Shown here: positions 1 through 13,439 of the stretch, one piece after another | Position numbering within the stretch: position 1 is the first letter of the stretch | Layout of the letters: each line of letters starts with the position of its first letter | Made by a program: the position numbers and the translations under genes | Assembly: GCA_026225945.1 (NCBI GenBank) | Contig: JAMJFZ010001134.1 | Location: 372,001 to 436,000, forward strand | DNA from: Cricetomys ansorgei | Lineage: Eukaryota; Chordata; Mammalia; Rodentia; Nesomyidae | Reading direction: 5' to 3' | Length of the DNA: 64,000 bases | The notes under the pieces: model-generated | What the model saw: the letters and a program-made list of their open reading frames with translations, nothing else | Databases searched by the model: none | Told to the model about the DNA's origin: nothing

Positions 1-530
1 AGACTTGACTTCCACTAAGTTCACTTGTACAAAGAATATCTGTATCTCCTGTATTGTCTTCCAACCCATGATTGATATGCATTTATCACAATATTGGAAC
101 AAAATGTCATTTATGTATCTGAAGTGTCATGCAAATTTATCAACAGATGACAAACATTTTAATCTCAGATACTGCAGAATTCTTTTCAGAAAAATAAAAT
201 TTACATTTTTACATTTCTCCTCTTCCACATCACCCATACAATACCGAACTGCCTCCATTTCTCACATTCTCTCTGCCAGGAAATGAGCTATTTGATTTTT
301 GTCTTTCAAGTTTTTTCTTCATTTACCCTCGGTGGTCTATGTAATGAACATACACTGAAGCAGTAACAACTTGAAAAATCAGGATTGTCTTGGTCCTTAT
401 GTTACTTTTTATGGAAAAAGTCCTTATTTTTGCGTTTTGTGATTTCCCCAACATTTTATTAGCTCCTTTTCCTCCTTTAGTATTAAGAAATAAAGTATTT
501 TGGACAACATATAGCACCGTTTTTTTTGTT
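1..530 (+). repeat. Copy 1 of an AT-rich direct duplication
   Basis: This stretch is clearly related to 7930-8480 in the same orientation. The best-matching core is near 108-145 and again near 280-310, where both copies share a run around TCATTTATGTATCTGAAG and the later TATTTGATTTTTGTC-like segment. Similarity runs on through the T-rich part to about 530 with small indels. The short open frame at 5-286 is not kept in the second copy, so it is not treated as a gene. The family is unrecognised; it may be an old transposon or a local tandem duplication. Confidence 0.6.
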
Positions 531-1383
531 TAAATTTCACTCCTATTTTGGACACGATTTTCCTTAACAATTGGCATGAATAAATGTGTCCACATAGAAT
601 CAAGGAGATCCATCAGAAATGTTCTTCACCTGAATAAATGGTAAACCTGAAGAAAGCTAAAAATAGCCTGACTCTCCTCTAACATGTCTTTATTATAATA
701 ATTGTCTTCTCAGTCTTCTGTGAATACACTTGATAAAACAGAGTACTATTCATTTTCTTCTGTTGAATTTTACCAACGAGGATTTTACCTCTATGTTTTT
801 CTCCCATTCTATGCCAGCTATGTGTGCTCACATGAGTTTAGTTCAGATCAAATTGTAAATCTTGTGTGTCTCAATATTTCAATGTATCAATATTATCATA
901 ATATATATCTACACTGATTTTGCTCATATTTTGAAGTCTACATCAAATTAGGCAAAATAAGTTATATTAATGTGTTTTGTTACAAGTTAGAAATCATTAA
1001 GCCTGAAACACAGGGGTGAAGACAAGTTCCCAGTGAAAAAGTAACAGTAAGAAGCCTTTGAAAACCTAGAACCAAATTGCAGAATACACCTACATTCTCC
1101 ATTTAAAAGAAAAACAGATACAGTTCATCAAAGGGATGCCTCCATACATGAAATAAAATTATGTAAATATTAATTTTTGGAGATTTCAAAATTATGTTTC
1201 TGAATTCAACTTCATTCATTTATACTTACTTATGAAAAATTATATGTATAGGAAATTTTATTTCTAGTAGTAGTTGGCAACACAAAACAAACGCAGTAGT
1301 ATTCTGGAATTGGTATTTTTCCTCCTTTTTCACATGGCATTGTCTTGATATACACATCTATATCTTTAACTGTATAGAATTTT
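531..1383. other. AT-rich intergenic DNA, nothing recognised
   Basis: No SINE, LINE, RNA gene or credible coding frame was seen. The short frame at 702-917 has no recognisable domain. Confidence 0.5.
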
Positions 1384-2480
1384 TGTGTGGGGGTCTGAGT
1401 CCTGCTGTAGTTCCCGCGATGGGTTCCTCAGCTTCCACGAAGGAGTGTAAACAACCGAAACAATGACAAGTGAGTGCAGTACCTCACACTTCTATGGGGC
1501 CCTTAGTTGTCAAGCTTAATGCTCTTTAATAAAAAACAAAGAATATGTCTTATGGTAATTATGACACACAAGATCGCTTCTTTAATAGTAAAATAAAGAA
1601 AAGCAAAGAATAAAATCAAAGAAAATAACAATGTGCACATTAAGTAAGTAAAACAAAGTTTCTCTAACCTACCAATCCATTTCGCTAGGCTTTGCGATCT
1701 ATTCTCCTCAGTTAGTTCATTCCTCTCATCTCTCCTGTCTGTCTTTCTCTGTCTCTATGTCCATTGTCCTTGTCCTCATCCATTTTTCTCATCTTGTTTT
1801 CTTATTACTCTTCTTGTTCTTCATTCTTCCTCTGACCAAGATTTTTCTGTAGATTAATTAGCATACTGCAGGAATGTTTATCTAAGGGTTACAGGTGTCA
1901 AGTATATCAAACAGGAACCAATGCAAAAGGTGTCTATCCTTTTTACAGCTGAAGGCTTCAAAGTTACTCAGTTATCACCAAAGAGTAAATGATACAATGA
2001 TTAATTAGTGAATGGTAGGTATGTCACTGCTGATTGCCATTTGCCTTGCACAGATAGTTCAGGGTGCCATGAAGTCGCCAAGGGAGGATTTTATGGTTTT
2101 TTAGTTCCTTGGTATGTATTTATTCTTCAGGGTCAAAGCTCTAAATTTCTAGTCTTATCTCTTGTCCTGGCTAGGTTGAATGCTTTTTCTCTTTTTAAGT
2201 CCTGGGAATGTTAATTTTAAGTTGGTGCAGGCTTGCTATATTCTTCGTTAGTGAAGGGCTAATTGTTTGCTTGTATATCCAGGTGCACTAACTTTCTAAT
2301 TAAGCTCTCTGGCTTTTGTCTATTAAGTCTTATCTCCTCCTGGAACGATCAGCATTTACTCCAAGAATAGCTTTATGATGCATTTGCAAGAAACCTGGGT
2401 TGCTCTTAGGTTTCCGGACTTTGAAATCTGGATGTGGTTACAATTTACTTCTGAATAGCATGGCTATGTTTCATTCCAGC
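1384..2480 (-). mobile_element. Probable endogenous retrovirus LTR remnant
   Basis: Read on the minus strand this has an LTR-like order: a mixed-composition U3-like part (about 2480-1900), a strongly purine-rich tract (about 1850-1700), ATTAAA poly(A)-signal-like motifs near 1585 and 1525, then a CpG-bearing GC-richer end (about 1505-1390) closing on CCCCCACA. The CpG cluster stands out in otherwise CpG-poor DNA. No coding remnant or clear primer-binding site was found beside it. The family is not identified and the far edge is uncertain. Confidence 0.33.
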
Positions 2481-5400
2481 CTACAGTGACCAGCTCAGAG
2501 ATTAATTTTGATATTATTATTAAGCTATGCAGATCTTATTATTAAAAAGAAAACGTATGTCACCGAACAGCAAAAAAACGAAAGGGAAAAGGCAGTTAAA
2601 GAATTCCAGTTCTCAACAGTGGATATCCAGGAACCTTGTCAACCTGAAGCATCCACAGTCTGGGTAACCTGGGTCCCAACAATTTTGTTTATCCATTATG
2701 GATTCTTTTTTTCTGAGCTTTCTGTGTGTGCAAATATGTGTGAAGTGGCAGCTCTGTGTGTTTATTGAGTGTCTTCCTAACTACCACTTTTCTGTTTCTT
2801 TCTCTATCCTAGTCTGATACATTTGGGTCTTTTTTCAATTTAATTTTGATTACTTTTTAATGATTGTTTATATTTTAATGGATAAGAAAAAAATGATACA
2901 GATTTGTTTGAAAGAGAACATTGGAAGGAATTTAAATATCAGTATGTTATGCATAAAAGAAGACTTTAAGTTGGGAGGAGAGGTGTATTGTGAAGAAGGC
3001 ATAGGATCTTAGAGGATGGAGTGGGAAGTGAATACCGTCAAAATAAATTATATGACACAAATGCGACTTTCTGAGAATAAGGAATCTATGTAAAAAATTA
3101 TATCATATAAGTAAAAGTAAAACAACAAAGCCAAATTATATCACTTCCTATTAATATTGAAATTCTCTGCAAATTTTGGAAATTGTTAGATGAAACCTGT
3201 CAATAATTTTGTGATTATAATGCTAGAGCCTACCTCCATTCTCTACATGAATAGAATAATTATTTTTCTTTCTATAATGTTATGACAAGAAATAACACAC
3301 CCACATGAAAAGCTAAAATGTTTTCTTTACTTTTAGTCCAATTGCTAGTTTTTCTCCAGTCCAGTCTTCCATATTTATTTTCAAGAGTGTGTGCAGTGAG
3401 CATTAAGAAAGTAAATTATTCAACAGAAATGAGTAAATATTAACAATTAAAATTTATATTTGAAACTGATAAGGAAAATAAAACAAATGAATTTAAAATG
3501 CTTTTCAGTTTTAATACACAGAAAAGGAGTAGGAGAGAAATGTAGACAAATTGATGTAGTCTTCTCTTCAGGCCTCACACTCCAAAAGCACAAAAGACTG
3601 GGTTATAACTGGATCTTCTTGAGACTGACTTATGCTCTCATGAAGTCAACATTGGTAGGAAACATGTTGATGTAAGGGATGTTCTCTCTGATGATTATCA
3701 GAAAACTCACCTCTGGACCTGAAAAAAATAGGAATGCAGCAAGTCCTTCGACTTATCGACATTTTACTGCAATGGGCACATCTGCCCTCCATGAGACCTG
3801 TGATATGCAATGTTGCATGGAACTTAAAAAATACATCCCCAAATAATATGACACAATATGAGAGCTATCAGGAGAATCTTCATCTTGATTTGTATATAGG
3901 TACCAGAAATTGTATTCGGTTGGATTAAAACAAAGATTGTGGACATAATCACAGGTTCCTAATTCAGCTTAGAATATGGGAGTTCTGAAGAGATATGGAA
4001 TATGATTGATAATATTTAGTACAAATTTCTGAAAGAAGTAATGAAGGAAAGAACAAATTAAATGATAATCAAGTAGAATCATGTAAATCTAAGGACTAAT
4101 TCTAGGATTATTAATTCAGGATTTAAAATGAATTAGTAATATTTTGAAAAAGAGTACAAAAGCAAGAAAAGATACCAAAATGCTTCTAGTCCAAGAAAAA
4201 CAATTTCAAGCAGTGCAAAAAATAAACATTGTAGATACAACCTAGAATTATGATTGTATCTAATCAGATGCATATAATTGTGGGAACACACTAAAAGCTT
4301 GAATATATCTCAAGAGCTCAAGCATCAAAATTTATGGATATTATAAAAAGGTTGGATATCTTCCTAGATATTTATGTATTATGAGATGTGTTATATGAGT
4401 GTCATGAAGGGGGTAGATATTCTATGCCTTGTGAGATCAATTGCATTAATGTAAAGAAGAAAAGAACCAATAACTAGAGAAAACTTGAATAGAGATTGGT
4501 GAAATCTTTTTTAATGGCGAGTCAAGTATTTGGATCTGGACATATTAAACTTCTGGTGTATCAGAAATTTCGGCTGTATCTGAGTTTAATGAAATGCTTT
4601 ACTACACTTGATGAGATACATGTGAAATCAGATAAATTCAAGGACTTGAAAAGCCATGCTGAACCAGTGTATGTTAGTTTCTTTACTAAAAAGTTTGAAT
4701 AATGAATCCTGTAGTTCACATATGGGGAATAAAGAAAGTATTATAGACTGACACATACAGATTTCAGGGGGAAAAATGGTTTCATTCCCTTAGAAAAGAT
4801 CGACAGCTTTCACAAGTCATATTATCAAAAGTGTGAAGACTGTATTAGTATGTAACACCCAATAATTAAGTCACAGGAAAAGGAAATTTGAATTAAAAAT
4901 CACAAAGTTGCAGGTGATTTGTTGTATTAATGTTGTAATTGTCATATGTTAAATTTGTGAAAATCTCACTAAACGCATTATGCATTAATGATAGGTCTCA
5001 TTTGAAATTTCTTGAATATGATTATTAGGTCAATATGTCTTTTTAGTTAGGATTTCTAGGAAATCTTTTCAAGTATATAAAAAAGAACTCTGTCAATCTA
5101 ATACAAGCCTACCAGGAAATGATATTGTTTATATATACTTTTCAGGAGATTTGGTATTTTTTTTATTTTCAACCTAATAAAATGTGTCTACTCAAAAGGC
5201 ACCATGAATAATCCTTGAAATGCAAGTATAATTTACATTTCATTTGTGACTCTGTGATACATTATATTAAATTGATGCATATTCTGTAGACATCAGAAGT
5301 TTTCTAAGACTCCACTGATCATTTGACTGTTGTTACTGTGTTCTTTAATTATGCAGATTTTGGTATCTTCCAAAAATAAATCAATTCAAATACATTGTTG

Positions 5401-7285
5401 GGTAGACAGTGAAACACATTTAATTCTTGTGCTCAAAAGAATAGGTTTCCTAAAATGTCTATCAGTCACTTTCTGAAAGCATGCAAGAACAATTACAAGT
5501 AAGAGCTTTATGGCTTATATCAGTGACTTTTCTCAATGTGAGTGACCTATCCTATATTTATTATACTATGAGACTGACAGCTTCTGAAATGTGTATATTA
5601 ATTAAAAGGTCCATATTCTCTGTATCTAAGATTGAAACAAATGTTTTATTAATTTCTTTGAGAAAGGTGATGAGTATTTAAAAATGTAGAAGACATCAAC
5701 ATATATCCAACACAACTGATTTTGGGTTCAAGGCAAGAGTAAGTTTTCTTTGGTAACTAACCCTATATGCTACCAAATGACTACAACTATCACACCATGA
5801 TGTATATTATTTTTCCTATGCTGTCCATTGTTGTGCGTAACTCACCTTGAAGTTAACCATACATTGCTTATACAAGTTAACCATACATTACACATATGTT
5901 ACTTCAAGAACAAGTAAGTCACCGTATATTAAATACCAAACAGAAAATACACAAAATCCACTGGAATGTACAGAATACAGATAAAGTCAGAAAATAAATA
6001 ATCAAGAACATTGACACTCTTCTGTTAAATGTGTGCCTCTTGTAATAAAGAGTATTATTTCAATTTCTTTTCTCCTTTCATCAGTAGTGTTTCCAGGTTT
6101 CTATGGCACCTTCAGCTCAGTTATTACACTATTTCCTCTGATATATATTTTAACAAATTTATTAAATAAAGTGTCAGATAATTTTATTCTTGTTGCTTCT
6201 TCTTGGGAAAAATCATAGTCCCTTAGTCAATATTTACCGACAGTATCCAGATATATTAATACTGAGCGAGGCCTCAGTGGATTGCAGATACAATGAGATG
6301 GATATTCAAATTAATAATTACACGTATAGTTTTCTTATTTTTCTCTTGTTAGAGATTTCAAAGTGTCACACTTTGGCTCTTCCTTTTACTCTATGTGAAA
6401 TATTATAAATCCAAATGCAATTGATGTTCTTGGGAATCATTAATTATTATTGTTTCTGTTGTTTTTCTTGTTTTTTGTTGCTTTTAGTTTGAAATCTTCA
6501 ATGTTTGGCATTGTATAAAAATTTTATAAACAAATGGGTATGAAGTAGTAATGAAACAAGTGCATGCTCAACCCAAATACTATTTGGCTCTGATTCAGCA
6601 GTCAAAGTGCTACTAGTAGCTGGCCTTATTCTAGGGCCTCAGAGGGCCTCAATCATATTTCATATATAATTTCAATCATTAAAATAAAAATGTATGAATA
6701 AAAACAGACATGACATACACTTTTAGAAAAGTGTTTTCTCAAAAATTCTTCTACAAAGATATACTACTTCTTAATCTTTCTGGCATCTGTGGGGCTTTTA
6801 TTGCCCATAGACAGGAGATAGGGATCTGTGATTCCTTGTGAACAAGGAGTGTGCCAAATGAAATTATTTGTCCTCACTATACTCCAAATGTCTATTAACT
6901 TGCACAGTATTATTTCCCTATTATGGCTCTATGAACTGAGAATAATTTGCATGTGCTTACAGCTAATATTGAACTTCTCCTAGCAACTGTAGGTGTGAAA
7001 GGAATCTATCCCATGTGTCTTTGAATAAAATTTGGTTTGAAGCGAAAAATGAATACAGGAAACCTATAGGTCATAATTTCATAGCCTGTAAGTAAATATA
7101 AACTTTTCTTTTACATTGCTATTTCATTTAAATATTTTTATAATTTTTGTGTAATGTTTTTCTGAGTTCTTAAACATTTACAAGGTTACAATTGCTGAAC
7201 TTTACATCTGAACTATGTATATGAAATTATATTAAACACAGCATTCCCATATTAGTTATGAGAAATTTGGACAAGACTCTCTAAG
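2481..7285. other. AT-rich intergenic DNA without recognisable genes
   Basis: A long A/T-rich stretch with scattered short open frames (for example 2508-2768 and 3460-3675) that show no domains and no homologue elsewhere in the window. A 15-base direct repeat, AGTTAACCATACATT, occurs twice near 5852-5890. No SINE or L1 signature was seen by eye, though very old repeats would be missed. Confidence 0.5.
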
Positions 7286-7390
7286 TGTGTCTGTAGCTCT
7301 CTCTCACTGTCTTTTCTGTATCTGTCTGTCTGCATATCTGTCTGTTTCTGTTTTTCTCTTTCTCATTCTCTTTCTCACTCTCTCTCTGGC
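7286..7390. repeat. Imperfect TC-rich simple repeat
   Basis: Pyrimidine-rich low-complexity tract made of CTCT and TCTG runs. Confidence 0.8.
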
Positions 7391-7929
7391 TTTTCCTTTA
7401 CTCATGTAATTATTTGTCAATTGTTACTCAGTTTATGGTTTCAAGTAATATCTTGTTATTTATCTAAGATTTTCCAAAAACACTCACATCTCCCACATAT
7501 CAAGACTCCCTTGTTTGGTTCAGATCAATACTAAATAACTTATATAATGTCCGTATTTGAGACAGGTTTCATCTTTCCTGTATATTTTAAATTATTTTTA
7601 TTCCTTTCTTTATGAATTAATCCATGTCAAATTTTAAAAGGCTCACAGACATTAAATTTTGCTTCATTAAGTGTTTCTTCTCAACTCCAGATTTACAATA
7701 AACTTACCACATATCCTTTTCATTGGCTTTATTAGACTTCCTTGCTTGCTTTTTCTATTACTCATACCGTTCTTATAGACATAGCTCTTTGTTAGCAAGC
7801 AAAAGCACTAGGATCTACCAGGCAGACCCTTTTTCTAGATGATGTTGTAAAAATTAACTGGCCTGTTTCAGGAAAAATGTCTCTGAGAATTTCCATCTCT
7901 CTTTGAATGTTTTTAATTTCTCTTCTGAA
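7391..7929. other. AT-rich intergenic DNA, nothing recognised
   Basis: No feature seen between the TC-rich tract and the second copy of the duplicated segment. Confidence 0.5.
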
Positions 7930-8480
7930 TAAACTGCAATTAGCAGTATCTTCAATTCACTTCTGCTGTTGAATTGCAATTGTTATAAATTGTCTTACAA
8001 TCCTTGAATAATATACACGTCTCACAATAATTTAACCAAAGATCATTTATGTATCTGAAGTGTCATGCAAATATATCAACACATGACTTCACTGTTTTTT
8101 ATTTAAGATGTTGCAGAATTTTTCTCAGGTGGGCAATATATTTGCTTTTCTACATATGTTCTCTTCCACAGCACTCAGACAAAAACCACCTGCTGCTATT
8201 TCCCATATTCTCACTATCAGACAATGAGGATATTTGATTTTTATCCTCAAGGTTTTCTCTACACTCACTTTCAATGTCAGATTACTCTGTAAATAATCTG
8301 GTTCCTCTACCGCACAAATACTAATGTAGTAAAAATCTCTTGTCCAGTTTAGAATTTTCTGTCATTTTGTTATACTTTATGATGAATATTTTCCTATTGG
8401 TTGCATTTTTTTATTTCTCCTTTGCTTTACCATTCCTTTTTAATTCTAGTGTCAGGTAAAATATGTCAGTAACCTCATGA
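7930..8480 (+). repeat. Copy 2 of the AT-rich direct duplication
   Basis: Related to 1-530 in direct orientation at an offset near 7.94 kb. The core around 8042-8080 matches the core of copy 1 almost base for base, and similarity continues through the TATTTGATTTTTATC segment (8230-8250) and the T-rich tail. The short frame at 8049-8237 does not match the frame of copy 1 beyond its first residues. Confidence 0.6.
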
Positions 8481-9469
8481 TGTGCTCACCCTGGTTTTCC
8501 TCATATTATGGAGGATATATCAACGGAGGCAAAATAAATTAAATTAATGTAAGTTTCCACAGCTCTCAACTCAAGTACTTCTGTTTTCCACTTTCTCACA
8601 GTCATACTAAAAATCTATTTTATTTGTTCTTTAAAACATCTCCCAATTCATACAGTTCAAAAGCAGAATTACTCAATATTTCTTTTCCTTTTATTAAAAA
8701 ATTTGATGGTATTAACTAGATCTAAGAATTCTAAGAACTTTTCCTATATCTACATTAACTATTTGCCTTTGGGTACATCTTTTAAGACTTGACATTTTGT
8801 CCAATCTCATTTTTCATATTTAAAGACATGTGAAAGACAGCATGCTGGAACACATCTCTTGTTTTGCTTTCACTTACAAACTGCCAAGTTCATCCTTAAA
8901 GCAAACCAATATTAAACGTTTTCATGTACCAACTTCCAATGGTATACCATAAATGGACTTTTTATGTTATTAGTATATTAAAGTAAAAATATGAATAAAA
9001 AATCATATGGAAAAAAATTAAAGCAAGGCATTAATTGCAATATGTGAAAGTTTTTTCATTTTATTCAAGCACTAATTCTAGGGAAAGTTCAGGTTGAGGA
9101 TATCCAGGAAAGAGGTCTTCTAACAATAGCCAGATAGACACACATGAAGTCACAGAGAATGTGGCAGAAGTCACAGTGCCTTCACAGAAACGAACCTAAT
9201 GGTGTCCCAATGCTGACAGAATAAGCAGACACAAGGTCCTATCCTTAAAACAGAAACTATCTTTCAGGGATAATCATTCCCAAATGAAAAATTAGTTCAA
9301 TTAATTTGAATCTCATTTTGAATTCAAACTGCACCATGAGCTGTATTATACAACCAATTCAAAATGAACTCAATGGTATTTTTGTTTCCTAGTTATCCTG
9401 GGGGCATAGCTGTTTGAAGAAGTCATTAGAAAAGCTGCATTATCAATTGAGAATATTGTGGTTCTTTTT
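8481..9469. other. Intergenic DNA, nothing recognised
   Basis: AT-rich without open frames of note. No repeat family recognised. Confidence 0.5.
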
Positions 9470-9840
9470 GTTGGGCCTCATGGCTTGGCGAGTGGCCTGT
9501 GGTCCAAACTCAAACCAACCTCGAGTTTAGAGACCTGTCTTGGTGCCTCTAGTTCCCCATAATGATGACTAAGCATAGCCTATTCTGGTGATAACTCTGC
9601 CTAGTAACTGCTATATGTAAAGATCTTACTGGCTCTCCCCTCTCACTCCACATTACCTCACACCTTAGGTCATCTCTCCTCAACTCCTAGACACTCTCAT
9701 TTACCATCAGCCTACAAAAAGGCAGCTTGTAGTAATAAAAGTGAGTTCCTGCTTTGAGAGTTCTCCCGGCTCCTTTGTGCCTGCCTTCCGGTGGGGGAGT
9801 GGTCGGGCCTTGGATATTCACCATCCCGTTCAGCCCCCAG
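9470..9840 (+). mobile_element. Probable solo or truncated ERV LTR (class II-like)
   Basis: The stretch opens with TGTTGGGCCTCATGG, carries an AATAAAA poly(A) signal near 9735 after an AAAAAGG-type segment, and has a GC-richer CpG-bearing U5-like end closing near TTCA at 9835. The next bases (GCCCCCAGTGGAACACG) loosely resemble the lysine-tRNA primer-binding site used by class II (ERVK-type) elements. No gag or pol remnant follows. Open frames at 9741-10241 run across this LTR and are treated as chance. Family not named. Confidence 0.42.
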
Positions 9841-12174
9841 TGGAACACGCTGGTCCTGTCCTCAATGTTGGAATGCCCGACATTTTATACACGGTTTCTG
9901 ATATCAGGGGCAAGGATTTACAGGGTTATAAAAGACTGTAGGAATATTCCTTCCTCATCCTTTAAATATTATGGAAGACGTACCCATTATGGGCCTGAAA
10001 ATTGCGATTATGGCCATTAAAAGGTCTGAGGGTGGAATTAGCTATTACCCCACCTGAACCACCAAGAAAAAGCTTTTTATTGAGGAGATCAAGATGGATG
10101 AGAAAGTTGAAAGAATATTTGGACAAAAAGGTCTTCAAAAATAATATTTATGAATTAATTCCATGGAAGCATATTAGTTTTGATATTTGTATAATCCAGG
10201 ACACAACAAATAAAATTTTAAATTATGTGAAGTGGTATTAAATACATTATGTTTAAAAGCATAATTGAATTTCTTTGAAGGTTAGGGAAAATGTTTAAAG
10301 ACTTCTAAGAAATAAATCATATGAAAGGATTCCATCTATACAAGTTTGTATGTAACTTGATAGCATAATTTTCCAGGATTCAACTAATTAGGACACTGCA
10401 TTTAATCAACAATTACGTTGGAGTCAGTATACATAAAATGGTGTCTAGAAGGCACAAAAAATATGAAGACAAATGATTTACACTTTGCAAATATGAATCT
10501 TATTAAGTAATATCATTAAATGATGTATCTTCAAAATAAATGACTCAAAACAAATAATGAAATTCAATTGTATTTGACCATTTATTGATATATTTATTCA
10601 TTTTATTCATTTATTCTTGTAAATTAAGAATACTAATATTTACACAAATCATAAAAGATCATACTAGATCTTAGGTTATTCCTTTATTCAAGTATGCACA
10701 TTTCTGTTTACATGACTGAGTTAAACTAAAATGACTATGCAATTCTCTTGATAGCATCAATTTCTCGACATTCTTTTTGATTTGAGGAGTTTGAGCCTTT
10801 GTCAGACATGAAAACAAATTAAATACATGTATGGAGATTAAGACTATGTACTCAAACTACCCTCTTATTTTATATTCAAACCATTATTTTAACCTGTTGT
10901 TAATAAAGCAATATAATCAACCTTGTACTATATTGGTCTTCAAATATTGTCATCACTTACAGCATAACATATTTGCATAGCTTTAAAACTGCACCCTTAA
11001 TACACAGAATATAATGTATGTATGTTTGTGTTGTAAACATTCACAGTAATGTGACAACAGCTTCATAGTAACCTTAAACAACAAATATTGCAAAACCCTT
11101 ACAAGCAACTCAGGGATATATGCTGATCACATATGTACAACTGTGATTGCTAAACTTTATTAACTGGATTCAAAGGAGTATATTATTCCTTTGTGAATCT
11201 CTTTTTAAGATGTATGTGAAAGAATACTGTATAGTCTTTCACCATCTAATGTTTGTATGTGTATATATGTGTGCCTGTGTATCAAAGTACAATTACATGA
11301 CTGCTTAATAAGTACAAATAAAGCTGTACTCTATATACAATCAATACTAATATACAAAAGGAATTATCAGACACCATAGAAAATTGATAGACCAAAGACC
11401 AAAAACTACAAACAGATTGGAAACAGAGAGAAAAGAGGGTAATTAAAAATTAAATTTGTTTTGGGCTAAACTATTCCAAGAAAAAGACTCCTTTTATTGA
11501 TTAATTCTTTATCCATACATTTTAGTGTATTGTGTAACCAAAACACTTATTTTTCATTTCCTAATTGAAAGCCACCCAACTTCTTGAATCAAAGTTAGTT
11601 ATAACCATGTTTTCTTCTCATAGGAATTATTTTGATTTAAGAAATAGATCTGTGTTATAAAACCACAAGACAAATATACAATAACTCATTGTATTAATCA
11701 CATATTTTTGTAGTTGTACTTTTCTGTGGCAGTTCAGATTTGAAGTCAAAGAGACATTTTTATATGTGGAATATGCCACAGCTCAGCAGGGGACCAGTGT
11801 CATAAACAATGTAATTTTCAACGGTGGGACCCTGAGCATCTGAACTCAGGTGTTTTTTTTAATTTATTTGGAAGTGATTTGATATTCTACTGATCACATG
11901 AAGATCATTATCAATAAAACTTCCCGCACATAAATCAAAAACCTGCAGACATCACAAAATGCCAAGACCAAAAATATCCTCTCAAACCACAGTGCATAAA
12001 ACAATTTCTTGAAATTCCACAATATATCATATTAATATAATTATAATTTTCATCATTAATTTTATCTCTTTGTTTTTTTTTTCCATTAACTACTAAGTGC
12101 CTCCATGTAACCTCTACCGAGTCACTCTAAGTTTAAAATAGATATGAATTTTGATTTTTATTATTTTTGTTTAC
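9841..12174. other. AT-rich intergenic DNA, possible ERV leader remnant at left edge
   Basis: The first 100-200 bases may be leader sequence of the element at 9470-9840. Beyond about 10250 the sequence is AT-rich and featureless by eye. No SINE, RNA gene or coding frame is supported. Confidence 0.4.
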
Positions 12175-12465
12175 TACCAACAATCTTCATCACTGCATTG
12201 TTGTAGAAATTTATTTTTAGTTATCCATAAAGTAATTGATTTTGTGCAATGTTGGATGAGGTTCTGTCAGGGCTTAGTTTTTGTATTGTCCCAAGTTTTG
12301 GATTTACATGTTGAGATGTTTGATGAGTCATGATTTTCATATGCTATCAGAAGAACACCTGATGAATTCAGGATCAATAAAAACACCTGACCTCAGATGA
12401 TCAGGGTTTCACTGGCTGGTAGAGCACTGGCCAGTATAGTGGTTGCTTTTGCTGATGTTTGGAAG
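12175..12465 (+). repeat. Unclassified LTR-like repeat, copy 1 of 3
   Basis: Homologous in direct orientation to 13440-13715 and in part to 18690-19240. Shared landmarks in order are a TTTATTTTTAGTTAT segment, a GGATTTA-TGTT segment, GATGAGTCATGAT (12322-12334), GAACACCTGA, then AATAAAAACACCTGA (12376-12390). The AATAAA close to the right end suggests a retroelement terminal region, perhaps an LTR, but no family was recognised. Confidence 0.5.
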
Positions 12466-13439
12466 ATTTTGCATGTATGTTTGTATGTGCCTCATGACTT
12501 ACTTGATCAACTTCCACAGTAGGTGTACCTCTACAGTTGGCATACCATCCTGGGACACTGACATCTTGTGGAGAGGAAGAAACTTAACAGACCTCACAGA
12601 GTCTGTTTTCATTTTGTTCTGTGCAAACATGTCCAGATATTGGTGATGTGAGGCATTGTTGACAAGACACATCTGCTGTGGTGATAAGAAGACCACCCAA
12701 CAAGGGAATCATTCATGAAGAAAAGGTGATACTCTGTTTATTTCCTGCAAAACAGACGCTATCATAAAATTTGAAAAGTATTTCCTCAGGAGCTGCCCAC
12801 AGAAGCTATCTCCCCGAACTGGCCAAGGTATTTTGTTTTGCTATCTGCCAAATATGATTCTGTAAGAGTCATCCAGATGGTACTAATATTGAAGGAATGA
12901 AGGATTCATGGAGAGAATCTGAGGGTGGGCACTGTGAGAGGTCAGAATAGGCCATTGGTGAGGTTGCAGTCTAGCAACTAGTTGAAGTCCCAGATTGAAA
13001 GTGTCATGTAAAAAATATGAGTGTTGGCACTATTAAGAGAGCCAAGGGGATGCTACTGGTGAACGTTTAGCCCAATTGTTCCAGAAGACCTCAGCACTCT
13101 GAAAATATAAGTAGCATGGGATGACCACCAAGAACAGTGGTAGCAGTTGAGTGGAACCATCCAGAACCTGGAATACAAGCTGTGTATGCTGCAGAGGGCA
13201 GAGCCAGAAAAGTAACCCAACTACTTTAAAGGAATCCAGAAGTTTGTGAATGTATTTCAGATAAATGGACACTGATATTGATTTTTGCTGTCCAAGTATA
13301 TTGGGAAAACCTAGACTGATATTTGGTTTCATTTAATCTTGCCATCCTAGTAACCCTTGTGATTGTTGTTCTTTTAAATTGTTTTCCTGGTGTAATTTAA
13401 ATTGCTTTGTAGGGAAAAGCAATTTTTGTATTATACAGA
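12466..13439. other. Spacer between repeat copies 1 and 2, with a conspicuous coding-like tract
   Basis: The part at about 13030-13330 is less AT-rich than its surroundings. Its plus-strand translation reads as a broken frame ending in a hydrophobic run, while the minus strand is open for 99 codons (13033-13332). No family was recognised on either strand. It could belong to the same unclassified retroelement as the flanking LTR-like copies. Confidence 0.35.

Noticed and set aside
9741..10241. Overlapping plus-strand frames of 66-88 codons
   Set aside because: They cross the end of an LTR-like segment and resemble no gag, pol or host protein.
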